From CAZCEC01 sp964497615 (lineage in GTDB: Bacteria > Chloroflexota > Anaerolineae > Anaerolineales > UBA6663), in NCBI GenBank assembly GCA_964497615.1, contig CAZCEC010000004.1:92154-156153 (forward strand): a DNA stretch of 64,000 nucleotides. Reading direction: 5' to 3'. Shown here piece by piece: positions 54,552 to 63,600 of this stretch (position 1 is the stretch's first letter; each line of letters begins with the position of its first letter). A program made the translations under genes and the position numbers. The notes under the pieces were generated by a model. That model was not told the DNA's origin and did no database searches. It was given only the letters and a program-made list of their open reading frames with translations.

Positions 54552-54580
54552 ATTGTATCACGAGGGCAGGCAGGTGTCTA
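54552..54580 (-). promoter_or_regulatory. nad operon promoter TAGACA-17-TACAAT
   Basis: -35 TAGACA (54580-54575) and -10 TACAAT (54557-54552) are exactly 17 bases apart; a start near 54545 gives a 14-base leader to nadC. Confidence 0.7.
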
Positions 54581-54655
54581 GAGGGCAACAACTTCGGCGG
54601 GGTAGGCAGCGATGGAAAGCGGCGTGCGGCCGCCGAGGCCGCACCACAATTCAAC

Positions 54656-54687
54656 AGCGGGCGGACCCGGAAACGGGTCCGCCCGCT
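54656..54687 (-). terminator. Terminator of the META-domain gene
   Basis: A perfect 14-bp stem AGCGGGCGGACCCG/CGGGTCCGCCCGCT closed by a four-base loop. On the minus strand it follows the stop at 54724 and runs into GTTGAATT. Confidence 0.8.
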
Positions 54688-54723
54688 TCTGGATGTCTGG
54701 AGTACCTGCTTCGCTACACGAAC

Positions 54724-56352
54724 TTATTGCACGGTAACGCGGTGCTCCAGGGTGAAGGGCACACCGTCTGCCGGCGTCTCGGAACCGACGCGGCGGCCCA
54801 CGATAGTGATGACGCGTTCACCGGCCTCATCGAACGTGAGGCTGGCCGTGTGTGGCAGCCGTCTGAGAATCGCCGGGCAAACCACCTGGTCATTAGTGGC
54901 CGTGGTCTCGTCAAAGACCGTCACGGTTGCGCCATCCGCGGTCATGCTGACGCCAGTATCCCCAGCCGTCTCACAGCCGCCGCCAAAGGTGTTGACGGTG
55001 ACGGTGAAGGGTGCGCCGGCTTGCACAGTGGCGGGCGCGTCGACCACGCCCTGCGTACCGTCGCCGTAGTAGCTGATGATCCCCGTGACGGCCGCCGTGT
55101 GCTCATCACTAGCGGCTGGGGTTTCACCCCCAACAGCCGGGCTGCCGCCCACCTGGCCCAGGAACAGCATCGCAAAGCCGGCCATCGCCTGGGCATCGTA
55201 ATCCTGGTCGTCCACCTGGGTGAAAGTGATCAGGCGCGGGTTTCGGCCCTCTGAACCCCAGACGTAGACGCGGTGCTGCGGCGACGGCTCGTAGCCCAGC
55301 GGCACCGAACGCGCGAACATGGCAGGCGCGCCGCCCACCGCTAAGTTGTGCACGGCCAGGGCATCATGGACCGGACTGAGTTGGGCCAGCGCATCTTCCA
55401 CCCAACCCGCCAGCGTGTCTTGATGAACGGCGCTGGCGTCGGCCAGGGTCACCTTGTAGTTGTGGTCTTGCCATGCCCCTTCCAGTTCAGTGGTGCCGCC
55501 ACCCGGTCTGACGTCCCAGCCGCCAGGGAAGGCAACGTCCCAGTTCGAGCCAAACGATTGGCGGACCCAGCCCGGAGGCAGGTGCGCGCTCGAACCGCTG
55601 GCGCTGTTGAAGACCAGCGTGCCATCCGGATACGCAATGGTCAATTGGCTGCCCGACAGCCCAAAGCCGTTGGCGGTCGCCAGCGCCGCCAGGTATGCCT
55701 GCTCTTGAGCCGTCACTTCGGCATCGGCGCAGGCGCGCAGGGTGCTGACCAGGTCCGTGACTGTCAGGGCGCCGTCGCCGGTCTGATAGCTTCCGCCATA
55801 CCCGTTGCATCCGCCCTGTCCGCTCAACTCGCCGTCCGCCAGAAACGCCAGGCTGATCGTGCTGCCGCTGATGACGCTGGACCCGTTCAGGGTGGCGAGT
55901 TGCCACGAGGTGTCCTCCAGCGGCCTGCTGGAGGTGGCGGTCTTCTGGTCGGCCAGGCGCACAGCAGCGCCCGGCCAGTCGGTGCGCAGGGTGTACAACT
56001 GACCGTCTGCCTCAAGGACGATCTCCCAGCCGTCGGTGAGCAATTGAGCGCAGACTTCATCCGGTTGGCCCAGCCCGAGACAGACATCGGGCCATTCCGC
56101 TTGCGCAGCGCTGATCAGTCTAACTTGAGAAGAGTCGGCCAGACCGAGGTGATCGGCCAGCCACATGTGCGCCGCCAGCACGGCTGCCGGCGGCAGGCCA
56201 TCGTCGCTGCCTGTATCGGGCGTGGTTTGGGGTAGTGGCGCCAGCCGGCTGGCGCCGGGTTGTCCGGCGGCCAGGAGCGCCGGCGCTGCGGCTGCAGCCA
56301 GCATGGCGGCCGCCGCCATTAAGGCGATCAAGATTTGTTTGCCACGTCGCAT
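54724..56352 (-). CDS. Secreted META-domain (HslJ-like) protein with extra N- and C-terminal domains
   Basis: 542 residues; AGGAGG seven bases before the ATG at 56352. A signal peptide (about 1-30) precedes a domain found in secreted proteins of this phylum (about 60-130; VRLISAAQAEWPDVCLGLG). The META domain follows (about 150-265; DTSWQLATLNG, GGCNGYGGSYQ, RACADAE). The remaining 280 residues include a region with VRQSFGSNWDVAFPGGWDV and an Ig-like C-terminus. META proteins are implicated in motility and stress tolerance; the biochemical role is unknown. It stands alone with its own terminator. Confidence 0.8.
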   Translation of the reverse strand: MRRGKQILIALMAAAAMLAAAAAPALLAAGQPGASRLAPLPQTTPDTGSDDGLPPAAVLAAHMWLADHLGLADSSQVRLISAAQAEWPDVCLGLGQPDEVCAQLLTDGWEIVLEADGQLYTLRTDWPGAAVRLADQKTATSSRPLEDTSWQLATLNGSSVISGSTISLAFLADGELSGQGGCNGYGGSYQTGDGALTVTDLVSTLRACADAEVTAQEQAYLAALATANGFGLSGSQLTIAYPDGTLVFNSASGSSAHLPPGWVRQSFGSNWDVAFPGGWDVRPGGGTTELEGAWQDHNYKVTLADASAVHQDTLAGWVEDALAQLSPVHDALAVHNLAVGGAPAMFARSVPLGYEPSPQHRVYVWGSEGRNPRLITFTQVDDQDYDAQAMAGFAMLFLGQVGGSPAVGGETPAASDEHTAAVTGIISYYGDGTQGVVDAPATVQAGAPFTVTVNTFGGGCETAGDTGVSMTADGATVTVFDETTATNDQVVCPAILRRLPHTASLTFDEAGERVITIVGRRVGSETPADGVPFTLEHRVTVQ

Positions 56353-56678
56353 TTCAGATACCTCCTGATGGACACACTTCGGCAGCCACAACAGTCCTTT
56401 CCGCTGGCCCGGCTGCAAGGGTCAGACGGAAGTGTGGTTGCGCTCGGCCGCCACGCGTTGGCGCCTGTCAGTATTCAGGTTTCCCAGTTAGGTGGGGTGG
56501 TGGGCAGTGGCCGAGCGGCGAATGACAGGATAGCAGGGGCCGGCCAAATGGCTATCCGGTTTGCGCTGATACGCGCGTAGGACTGGGACTACAACGGAAT
56601 GAGCGGCGGATGAGAGACGCGCCGCGGGCAGCCTGAATTGCGCCTATAGGCTCGCCCGCACTGCGGCTGGCCGCCCGC
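56353..56678. other. 326-base intergenic region without a gene
   Basis: The region lies between the META-domain and transpeptidase genes. It has a distant 8-bp inverted repeat CACACTTC/GAAGTGTG (56373-56380, 56429-56436) and no convincing reading frame. It presumably contains the META gene promoter, which I could not place. Confidence 0.5.
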
Positions 56679-58922
56679 TCAGGGTACCGGGGTCTCGGCG
56701 GGAGCAGGCTCGCCGCCTTCGCCTTCAGGTGTGGGCGTGGGCTCCGGGGTGGCCACGACGCCGACCGACTCTTCCCACGGGTAGCGGGTGAGGGGCAGGT
56801 CGAAGTAGGCTTCGACGATGCGGCGGAAGATGGGGGCGGCGATGTCCGAGCCTTGGCCGATATTGGATACCCACACCGCGATAGCGACGTCGGGCCGCTC
56901 GGGCTGCTGGGCGAGGGTATAGCCGGCGAACCAGGCGTGCGGCTCGGGCGCGGCGTTCTCGGCGGTGCCGGTCTTGCCGTAGATGGGGATGCGGAAGTTG
57001 CGGAAGCGGTTGCGGGCCGTGCCCAGCGGCGGCAGGGTGACGTTGTGCATGGCCGTCTGCAAGGCCAAAAGCTGCTCGTCATCCAGGGGCAGCTCGCCCA
57101 CGATGATAGGGGCAAACTCGTAAGTCGGGGCGCCCTCCGGGGTTTGCAGGCGCAGCACCAGTTGTGGCTGAAGCAGCGTGCCGCCATTGCCGATGGCGGC
57201 CACCAGCCGGGCGATTTGCAGCGGCGTGACCAGCACGTTTCCCTGCCCGACGGCGGTGTTGAGATTGTCGATTACCTCCCAGGCCTGCCCCTGGTTCTGG
57301 AGTTTCCACTGCGGGTCGGGGATCAGGCCCGGCGTCTCATCCAACTGCTCGATGCCGGTGGCCGCGCCCAGGCCAAAGGCGCGGGCAGTCTGTGAGAGCC
57401 AATCCGGGTTCCAGTCGAACAGGGCCTTGCCCACGTGCCAGAACCACGGGTTGCACGAGCCCGACAGCCCTTGCGAGAGCGTGAGCGTGCCGTGCCCCCC
57501 CTCCAGCCAGTCGTTGGCGGAGAAGCCTTGCACTTCGGTGAACACGCCGGTGCAGGTGTACTCGCTTTCGGGTGTGAACAGCCCGGAGGTGAGCCCGGCG
57601 GAGAAGGTGACCAACTTGAAGATGGAGCCGGCCGGGTAAGCGTCCTGCGCGGCGTTGTTCACCAGGCCGGTGCTGAAGGCCGCCGCGCCGGTGAATTGGC
57701 GGTTGACGTTGTTAGGCTCGTACAGATTCGGGTCGAAGGTGGGGCTGGAGGCGAGCGCCAGCACCTCGCCGGTGTGCATGTCCAACACCACGGCCGCGCC
57801 GGTGTAGGCGCCCAGCGCGAACTGCACCGCCCGCTGGAGGTCGTAGTCCGCGGTGGTATACAAGTCCTGCGGAAACTCGGGCTGGACGATGACCAGCGCC
57901 TTCAGCGGATTGCCGGCCGCATCCAGCAGGGTGAGTTGGCCGCCATTGACGCCCGACAGCAGGCTCTCGCCCCAGCGTTCCAGGGCGGTGCGGCCCAGGC
58001 GCTGGTCGGCGGCATAGCCGCGGGCCTGGTAGAGCGGCAGTTCTTCCGGGGTGAGGAAGCTGGTGTAGCCCGTGACGTGGGCGGCCGCGCCGCCGCCATA
58101 GTAGAAGCGGGCGGTGTACGGCGAAACGCGGATGCCGGCCACGCCGCCCAGCCAGCTCAAGGGTGCATACTCGGCGGCGCTGACCTCGCCGATGGGCACG
58201 TACTCCTCGGGCGTGGCGTTGGCCCACAGCGCGGCAATGTTCTGGCCGGGCGTGCCAAACAGCCGCCCCAGGCCGTTGGCGAGCGTATTGTCGTCGGGCG
58301 TCACCTCGCCGGGGATGACGCCAATGGCAACGGCATCAGTGTGCTCCGCCATGGGCACGCCGTGGCGGTCGTAGATAATGCCCCGGTCGGGGACGAAGGG
58401 GATCATCAGCAGTTGCTGGCCGTTGACCAGATCGGGCCAAATGAGGGCCGGCGCGAAGACGATGCCCCACAGGCCGTCCACGCGCTCCAGGGGAAAAGCG
58501 ACATCGGTCTCCAGCACGCCGACGAGTTGGGTGGCATACGAAATGTGTACCAGGGCTTGGGCGGTCTCGCCGCTCTCGGTGATGCCCGTGAGAGTGGGCG
58601 TGAACACGTTGCTGCCCAGGATCGCAAGGGTCTGGCGGTACTGCTGCTCGAAGGCCGCCTGGTCCAGCGCGGCGCGCGAATTGGGCGACAGCCGGTCGTA
58701 CATGCCCGCGTAGTTGGCGGACTTCCAGGCGTCCAGATAGATTTGGACGGTGCCCCCGGCATCGGGGACGGGCGTGGGCGAGGGCGAGGGGGTCTCAGTC
58801 GGGACCGGGATCAGCGTGGCTGTGGGCGGCGGGGTGAGGGTGGGCTCGGCGGGGGTCGGGGTCTGGCCACAGGCGGCCAGCAACAGCAATAGAAAGAGAA
58901 AGAGAGCCAGGCGGAAAGACAT
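56679..58922 (-). CDS. Penicillin-binding protein, monofunctional D,D-transpeptidase (PBP2/MecA-like lipoprotein)
   Basis: 747 residues. The N-terminus is a lipoprotein signal with LLAAC (cysteine near 18) and a Thr/Pro linker. An NTF2-like MecA_N domain (about 57-165), a PBP dimerisation domain (about 175-340) and the transpeptidase domain follow. Active-site motifs: S-x-x-K in AGSIFKLV (Ser near 432), S-x-N as SGSCN near 487, and KTG in YGKTGTAEN near 650. It cross-links peptidoglycan outside the membrane. It lies 30 bases after a small membrane-protein gene. A TATCAT box ends seven bases before the ATG. Confidence 0.9.
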   Translation of the reverse strand: MSFRLALFLFLLLLLAACGQTPTPAEPTLTPPPTATLIPVPTETPSPSPTPVPDAGGTVQIYLDAWKSANYAGMYDRLSPNSRAALDQAAFEQQYRQTLAILGSNVFTPTLTGITESGETAQALVHISYATQLVGVLETDVAFPLERVDGLWGIVFAPALIWPDLVNGQQLLMIPFVPDRGIIYDRHGVPMAEHTDAVAIGVIPGEVTPDDNTLANGLGRLFGTPGQNIAALWANATPEEYVPIGEVSAAEYAPLSWLGGVAGIRVSPYTARFYYGGGAAAHVTGYTSFLTPEELPLYQARGYAADQRLGRTALERWGESLLSGVNGGQLTLLDAAGNPLKALVIVQPEFPQDLYTTADYDLQRAVQFALGAYTGAAVVLDMHTGEVLALASSPTFDPNLYEPNNVNRQFTGAAAFSTGLVNNAAQDAYPAGSIFKLVTFSAGLTSGLFTPESEYTCTGVFTEVQGFSANDWLEGGHGTLTLSQGLSGSCNPWFWHVGKALFDWNPDWLSQTARAFGLGAATGIEQLDETPGLIPDPQWKLQNQGQAWEVIDNLNTAVGQGNVLVTPLQIARLVAAIGNGGTLLQPQLVLRLQTPEGAPTYEFAPIIVGELPLDDEQLLALQTAMHNVTLPPLGTARNRFRNFRIPIYGKTGTAENAAPEPHAWFAGYTLAQQPERPDVAIAVWVSNIGQGSDIAAPIFRRIVEAYFDLPLTRYPWEESVGVVATPEPTPTPEGEGGEPAPAETPVP

Positions 58923-58929
58923 GGCGTGA

Positions 58930-58935
58930 ATGATA
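58930..58935 (-). promoter_or_regulatory. -10-like TATCAT, leaderless arrangement before the transpeptidase gene
   Basis: TATCAT on the minus strand lies seven bases before the ATG at 58922. Confidence 0.3.
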
Positions 58936-58952
58936 CCATGCGGGGAAAACGT

Positions 58953-59465
58953 TCATTCTGTTTCGCCGGGATTCAGCGCGGCCGCCGCAGCCTGGATGAG
59001 CCCGCACAGCTCTTCCGGGTGCCGTGTGGAGAAGGAAAGGTCGCGCACCGGCCCCACCGGCTGCCGGAACGCGATCACCACGCGCGGGTACTCCAGGAAA
59101 TTGAAGGAGGCACGATAGCGCCCGCGAATGACCATGAAGTGGATGCCCGCGCCTCCCAGCCGCATCACAGTTGGCAATTCGTCCTGGCCGCACGCGGCGA
59201 CGTTCCCCAGCGGCGCCACCCACCGAAACACGCCAAAGGTGAGCGTCAGCGCGGCCGGCGTCAACTGGATCAGCAGCGTCCGGAAGTTCAGCACGTAGAA
59301 CGCGAACAGCCCCGCGAACACGCCCAGCGCCGCCGTCAGCCTGCCGCACCGCCCGGCCCGCTTGCGCCGCGCATACAGCCCGCCGAACAGCGCGGTCAGC
59401 CCCAGGAACAGCGCCTGGGTCTTGTTCGAACTCAAGCGTTCTTCGTACAGCACTTGGTCGGCCAT
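58953..59465 (-). CDS. Small membrane protein with two N-terminal helices
   Basis: 170 residues from the ATG at 59465, not recognised. Two hydrophobic segments (about 15-33 and 44-62) are followed by a soluble beta-rich region of about 105 residues containing FRWVAPLGNVAACGQDELPTV and HFMVIRGRYRASFNFLEYPRV; the pattern resembles bacterial PH-type domains but this is only an impression. It lies 32 bases after the ICMT-like gene and 30 before the transpeptidase, so the three may form an operon. Confidence 0.55.
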   Translation of the reverse strand: MADQVLYEERLSSNKTQALFLGLTALFGGLYARRKRAGRCGRLTAALGVFAGLFAFYVLNFRTLLIQLTPAALTLTFGVFRWVAPLGNVAACGQDELPTVMRLGGAGIHFMVIRGRYRASFNFLEYPRVVIAFRQPVGPVRDLSFSTRHPEELCGLIQAAAAALNPGETE

Positions 59466-59497
59466 CGCGAGCCTTTCGACGCGGGCGGGCGCCCGCC

Positions 59498-60214
59498 TCA
59501 CCAAATGCCGGGCAGCAGCCGATAGCGCGTTCGCCGCGCGTACTCGGCGTAGCCAGGCAGGTGCGCCTTCAGGAAGCGGTCCTCCTGGAGGGCCCGGAAA
59601 ATGAAGGTCAAGGCCAACAAACCGCCGGGGATGAGCCCCCACCCCGAACCTAGCGCCAGCGGCAGCCCGGCCGACAGCAGGCCGAGCGCGGCATACATCG
59701 GGTGGCGGATGAGTCGGTAGGGGCCGGTGGTGGCCACGGTATGTCCACGCTCTGCTTGAACGCGGACGACGGCGCTGAGATAGGCATTGTGGGCCATCAC
59801 CCACAGGTTGAGGGCCACGTAGCCGGCCAGCAGCAGCCAGCCCGCAAACTGGGCCGCCGCCGGCACCCGCGACCACTGGAAGCGCCCCCCATCGAGCGCG
59901 GATACGCCCATCAGGGCCGTCACCAGCCCGGCCGCCCAGATCAGGATCAGCCGCTCCGGCAGACTGCCCGGATGCGCCACTGCCCGGACGCGCTCGTTGC
60001 TCAGGCCGGGCGCGTAGCGCACCAACCACAGGCTGGTCCCCACCAAGTAGGCAAAAAACAGCCCCGCCACGCCCCAGCCCGCCCACCAATCCCACCGGCC
60101 GCCCAGGCCCAGCAGCAGCGCGCCCAGCGCAGCGCCGATCGCGGCCATAAACCAGGGTCTCAGCCGCCCCATCCGGGTCAGGGTCTCCGTGCCGCGCGCC
60201 GGCCGCTCAGCCAT
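59498..60214 (-). CDS. ICMT/phospholipid-methyltransferase-family membrane protein, second copy
   Basis: 238 residues. The start at 60214 is chosen because GGGAGG lies seven bases upstream; longer starts exist at 60241 and 60268. Six hydrophobic helices are visible. RLIRHPMYAALGLLSAGLPLALGSG near 165 and the C-terminal FLKAHLPGYAEYARR are the S-adenosylmethionine-binding signature of the family. The protein is larger than the copy at 11650 by about 75 residues. The substrate is unknown. Confidence 0.75.
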   Translation of the reverse strand: MAERPARGTETLTRMGRLRPWFMAAIGAALGALLLGLGGRWDWWAGWGVAGLFFAYLVGTSLWLVRYAPGLSNERVRAVAHPGSLPERLILIWAAGLVTALMGVSALDGGRFQWSRVPAAAQFAGWLLLAGYVALNLWVMAHNAYLSAVVRVQAERGHTVATTGPYRLIRHPMYAALGLLSAGLPLALGSGWGLIPGGLLALTFIFRALQEDRFLKAHLPGYAEYARRTRYRLLPGIW

Positions 60215-60401
60215 CCTTGCGCCTCCCTTCTCATTGGACATCCGCTTTGGCCGGCGGTGTACTGGCACCCATCACCTCCCCGGCTGCCGGATGTCATGAC
60301 TGCCCGGCGCGCAAGCGGGAACTTGTGGCTATTGGCGCGGCGGCGTTTTTGGGTTATAGAGGGGGGCAGGGGGCGCTGCAAAGGGGCATACCTGTCAACC
60401 G

Positions 60402-61184
60402 ATGACTGAGCACGCGACCGTTTTGACCGCAACTTCGGGCGGCCGGCGCCGGGCGCTGGCCCGTGCGGCGGCGCGCATCCTCGCGGCACTGGCGCTAGCG
60501 GCGCTGGCCGGGGCGGCCCAGGGCGCGCCCGCTGGCGGGCCGTCGCTGTGGCTGCCGCTGGTGCTGCGCGCCGGGGAGAACGCCAATCCCGTCCACGACG
60601 GCATCGCCACCTACTATTACGCCACCGGCAACGGCGCGTGCCTGTTTGGCGAGAGCCCCGGCGACTTGATGGTGACGGCGCTGAATGCCGAGGAGTACGA
60701 CAACGCCAACTGGTGCGGGGCGTATGTGCACGTGGTGGGCCCCAGCGGCGAGGTGACGGTGCGCATCGTGGACCTGTGCCCGGAGTGCGAGGCCGGGCAC
60801 CTGGACCTGAGCCTGGAGGCCTTCGCGGAGATCGCGCCGGTGCATCTTGGCATTGTGCCCATCACCTGGCAGGTGATCAGCCCCAATCTCTCCGGCCCCA
60901 TCGCCTATCACTTCAAGGACGGCAGCAACCAGTGGTGGACGGCGGTGCAAATCCGCAACCACCGCAACCCGATCGCGGCGCTGGAGTTTTGGAATGGCAG
61001 CGCGTGGGTAAATGTGCCGCGCACGAGCTACAACTACTTCGTGCAGACCAACCCCGGCATGGGGCCGGGGCCGTACAGCTTCCGCGTCACCGACCACTAT
61101 GGCAACGTGCTGACCGACAGCGGCATCCCGCACATCGAACTGGGCACGGTGCCGGGCAGCGGGCAGTTCCCGCCGGGGCCGTAA
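60402..61184 (+). CDS. Secreted bacterial expansin (EXLX-like)
   Basis: 260 residues. A long signal region (about 15-41) is followed by LWLPLVLR (49-56). The six-stranded double-psi barrel (about 63-150) has DGIATYYYATGNGACLFGE and IVDLCPECEAGHLDLSLEAF, whose Asp124 and Asp135 match the conserved acidic residues of expansin domain 1. The C-terminal domain (about 160-255) has WWTAVQIRNHRNPIAALEFW, the CBM63 type with surface aromatics. Expansins loosen cellulose networks without hydrolysis. It suggests contact with plant material or cellulosic biofilms. Confidence 0.85.
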   Translation: MTEHATVLTATSGGRRRALARAAARILAALALAALAGAAQGAPAGGPSLWLPLVLRAGENANPVHDGIATYYYATGNGACLFGESPGDLMVTALNAEEYDNANWCGAYVHVVGPSGEVTVRIVDLCPECEAGHLDLSLEAFAEIAPVHLGIVPITWQVISPNLSGPIAYHFKDGSNQWWTAVQIRNHRNPIAALEFWNGSAWVNVPRTSYNYFVQTNPGMGPGPYSFRVTDHYGNVLTDSGIPHIELGTVPGSGQFPPGP

Positions 61185-61189
61185 GAGCG

Positions 61190-61534
61190 TTAGCGCGTCT
61201 CCAAGTCTTCCTGAATGAATACCGGCGAAGCGTGGATGCAGATCAGGTCTAGGCGCTCGGGGCCCAGGCTGGTGAACTTGTGCGGGGTCTCGGGGCCGAC
61301 GACCAGGATGTCGCCGGGGCCGGCCTCCAGGGTTGCTTCCCCGGCGATGAACGTCGCGCGCCCCTCGCGCACGATCCAGGTCTCGGAGTAGGGATGCCGG
61401 TGCAGCACCGGGCCGAAGCCGGGGAGCGCATTGACCAGGAAGACGGACACGCCCGAGCCGTGCGCCTGGCCTTCAAAGGTGATGGTGCCGCTGCGGCTTG
61501 GGGTCAGGGTGCCGGCGGGGAGGTAGGTGTGCAT
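61190..61534 (-). CDS. Small cupin-domain protein
   Basis: 114 residues from the ATG at 61534. Cupin motif 1 is HRHPYSETWIVREGRATF near 45 (G-x5-H-x-H pattern with an arginine between the histidines and glutamate at the end) and motif 2 is PGDILVVGPETPHKF near 74. Metal-binding single-domain cupins include isomerases, dioxygenases and sensors. It lies 100 bases after the PhyH gene on the same strand and ends six bases from the convergent expansin gene. Confidence 0.8.
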   Translation of the reverse strand: MHTYLPAGTLTPSRSGTITFEGQAHGSGVSVFLVNALPGFGPVLHRHPYSETWIVREGRATFIAGEATLEAGPGDILVVGPETPHKFTSLGPERLDLICIHASPVFIQEDLETR

Positions 61535-61634
61535 GCCTGTGTCCTTGGGGCGGAGGGGACTCAAGGGACTCGGGGGATGAAGCCTGAAGGGCGCCGGGGG
61601 ATGCTGGCGCCAGCGGCCGAGGCTGCGATCAGGA

Positions 61635-62465
61635 TCACATCGAAGGCTTGGTGTGGACGGCTTCGGCTTCGGAGCCGGCCTCCTCGATGCTCACCGGGCG
61701 AAAGGCGGGGCGGCCGTAGCGCTGGGTGGGGGGCACGCCCACCGGGTTATGGCGGAACTCGTCCACGCCGCGGCACAGGTAGGTCTTGAAGTTGGGGTTG
61801 ACCGACAGGTCGTTCTTGACGTCGGTGCCGGAGTAGCGCAGGGTGAGGCCGGCGCGGCGGCGGGCGGAGGGGTTGGCGGGCGAGCCGTGCGCGGCGCGGT
61901 CGTCGTGCAGGCTGACCTCGCCGGCCTTGAGCTTGAACTGCACCGCATCGGCGGCGTTGAAAGTGCCCTCGTCCAGCTCCAGGGTGAGGACGGAAGTGGT
62001 GCTCTGCGAGCGGGTGTGGCGCAGCAGGCCGGCGCGGTGCGAGCCGGGGACCAGCAGCATGCCGCCGTTTTCCTCGTCCACGTCGTCATACGCCAGCCAG
62101 ACCGTCACCGAATGATGGGGCTTCATGGGCCAGTAGTAGGCGTCCTGGTGCCAGCCGACGGTCTCGGTGGTGAAGGGCTCCTTGATGAAGAAGTTGCTGG
62201 CCCACAGGTAGAAGTTGGGCCCGAGGATGCCTTCCACCAGGTCGTGGATCTTGGGGTTCATGGCGATCTCGAACAGGTAGGTGCTGGTCTCGTGCCACTC
62301 GCGGATGTCCTTGGCGGTCTCGCCGGGCTCCAGCAGGGCGAGCAGGGGAGGCAGTTCGGCGTTGATCTGGGCCATCTCTGCGGCGGTGTAGATGGGCGGC
62401 AGGCCGAGGAGGTAGCCGTTGGCGTGGTAGAAGGCGATCTGCTCGGGGGTGAGGGTGGTGGGCAT
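61635..62465 (-). CDS. Phytanoyl-CoA dioxygenase (PhyH) family oxygenase, second copy
   Basis: 276 residues from the ATG at 62465 with AGGA upstream. LTPEQIAFYHANGYLLGL starts the protein. The iron ligands are in GWHQDAYYWPM (near 131) and DDRAAHGSPANPSARRR (near 213, with the 2-oxoglutarate arginine). NGGMLLVPGSHR near 163 is also typical. It is followed by a cupin gene, so the pair may act on one metabolite. It is only distantly similar to the copy at 39183. Confidence 0.88.
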   Translation of the reverse strand: MPTTLTPEQIAFYHANGYLLGLPPIYTAAEMAQINAELPPLLALLEPGETAKDIREWHETSTYLFEIAMNPKIHDLVEGILGPNFYLWASNFFIKEPFTTETVGWHQDAYYWPMKPHHSVTVWLAYDDVDEENGGMLLVPGSHRAGLLRHTRSQSTTSVLTLELDEGTFNAADAVQFKLKAGEVSLHDDRAAHGSPANPSARRRAGLTLRYSGTDVKNDLSVNPNFKTYLCRGVDEFRHNPVGVPPTQRYGRPAFRPVSIEEAGSEAEAVHTKPSM

Positions 62466-62476
62466 GGGGAAGTCCT

Positions 62477-63541
62477 TTACACGCGGCGGTTGTCGGTCTG
62501 GCAGTAGGGGCAGTTGACCTGGGCGACGCCGACCGGGAACGACAGCGCCGCGCCGCACTTGCGGCAGGGCACGTCCCCGGCGCTGATGTCCAGGCTGCGG
62601 CCGCAGGATTCGCACACGACCTGCCGCGCGCCGTGGACGGTGCTGATCTGCGCCCCGCACCCGCCGCAGCGGTGCTGGTCGACGGGCGTCGGCTTGACCG
62701 CGTCGTATTCGGCCTTGAGACCGTAGAAAGCCAGCAGGCGCTCGCCGTCCTCTGGCGAGAGGTGGGGCAGCCAGCCCTGGCAGAAGGTGGAATACTCCAT
62801 CCGCAGGGGGACGCCGGGCGGGGCCTGGTCCGGGTCGAGCTTCAGCACGCCTTGCTGGTCCAGCAGGGCGTAGACCGACTCCATCTGCTGTTTGTAGAGC
62901 TGGGCATATTCCCAGAAGGGGCCGGCCACGCGCCACGCGCCGCCCGGCTGGGGGATACGCTGGAGGCCGGCGATGGCGGCGGCAATTTTAGCGTCCAGCG
63001 GCGCCTGGTTGGGGTCAAAATCCTTGACGAGGGCGCACTCGGCCTGGTAGTTGACGAACAGCTCGCGGAAGGCGAGGTCGCCCTTGACGCGCGGGGAGAC
63101 GGCCTGGGGGCACTCCTGCACCCACTGGGCGTAGACCTGGCGGTAGAGGCGACGGTAGGTATCCCGGTCGCCGCTGGACTTGGCCTGGGCCAGGGCGTTC
63201 TGCACGGGGGCGATGAGGCGGCTGAAGACGGTGTTGGTGATGGCGGCGTTGGTGCCCGCGTTGGCGAGGCGGAAGTCGTAGTCCATGAGACTGCCGCAGT
63301 AGTCGCAGTACAGGTAGGCGGTGGCGGAGGGCAGGGTCTTGGGCGCGCCGCAGCGGGGGCAGTTGACTCGTTTGACGAACTGCGAGTGGGCCTTGAGCGA
63401 GGCGGGCAGCGGGTCGCCTGCGCGAGGAATGCCGGCCATGACGGGCGACGGCTGAGGCGACACCGGCGGCGCGGGCTGGAACGGCTGCGAGGGCGGGGCA
63501 GGGGCGGTGTGGAGGCCGAGAAGGCGTTTGAGGAAGTCCAT
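62477..63541 (-). CDS. Multi-zinc-ribbon protein of unknown function
   Basis: 354 residues. One zinc ribbon near 60-85 (NCPRCGAPK and LYCDYCGS) and a C-terminal set near 295-350 (RCGGCGAQ, VCESCGRS, PCRKCGAA, NCPYCQTD) give four CxxC pairs there. A helical central region of about 200 residues separates them. The first 40 residues are Pro-rich after a short amphipathic segment. It has no membrane helix. A TATACT box ends seven bases before the ATG. Function is unknown; the ribbons suggest protein or nucleic-acid binding. Confidence 0.75.
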   Translation of the reverse strand: MDFLKRLLGLHTAPAPPSQPFQPAPPVSPQPSPVMAGIPRAGDPLPASLKAHSQFVKRVNCPRCGAPKTLPSATAYLYCDYCGSLMDYDFRLANAGTNAAITNTVFSRLIAPVQNALAQAKSSGDRDTYRRLYRQVYAQWVQECPQAVSPRVKGDLAFRELFVNYQAECALVKDFDPNQAPLDAKIAAAIAGLQRIPQPGGAWRVAGPFWEYAQLYKQQMESVYALLDQQGVLKLDPDQAPPGVPLRMEYSTFCQGWLPHLSPEDGERLLAFYGLKAEYDAVKPTPVDQHRCGGCGAQISTVHGARQVVCESCGRSLDISAGDVPCRKCGAALSFPVGVAQVNCPYCQTDNRRV

Positions 63542-63548
63542 GGGCGGT

Positions 63549-63554
63549 AGTATA
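63549..63554 (-). promoter_or_regulatory. -10 box TATACT of the zinc-ribbon gene, leaderless arrangement
   Basis: TATACT on the minus strand, seven bases before the ATG at 63541. Confidence 0.45.
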
Positions 63555-63600
63555 GCGCAGGGCGCGCTGGCGAGCAGATCCCAGGGGCACGGGCGGAAGC

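Noticed and set aside
57435..58892. A 485-codon plus-strand frame opposite the transpeptidase gene
   Set aside because: Shadow frame of a gene with intact SxxK, SxN and KTG motifs.
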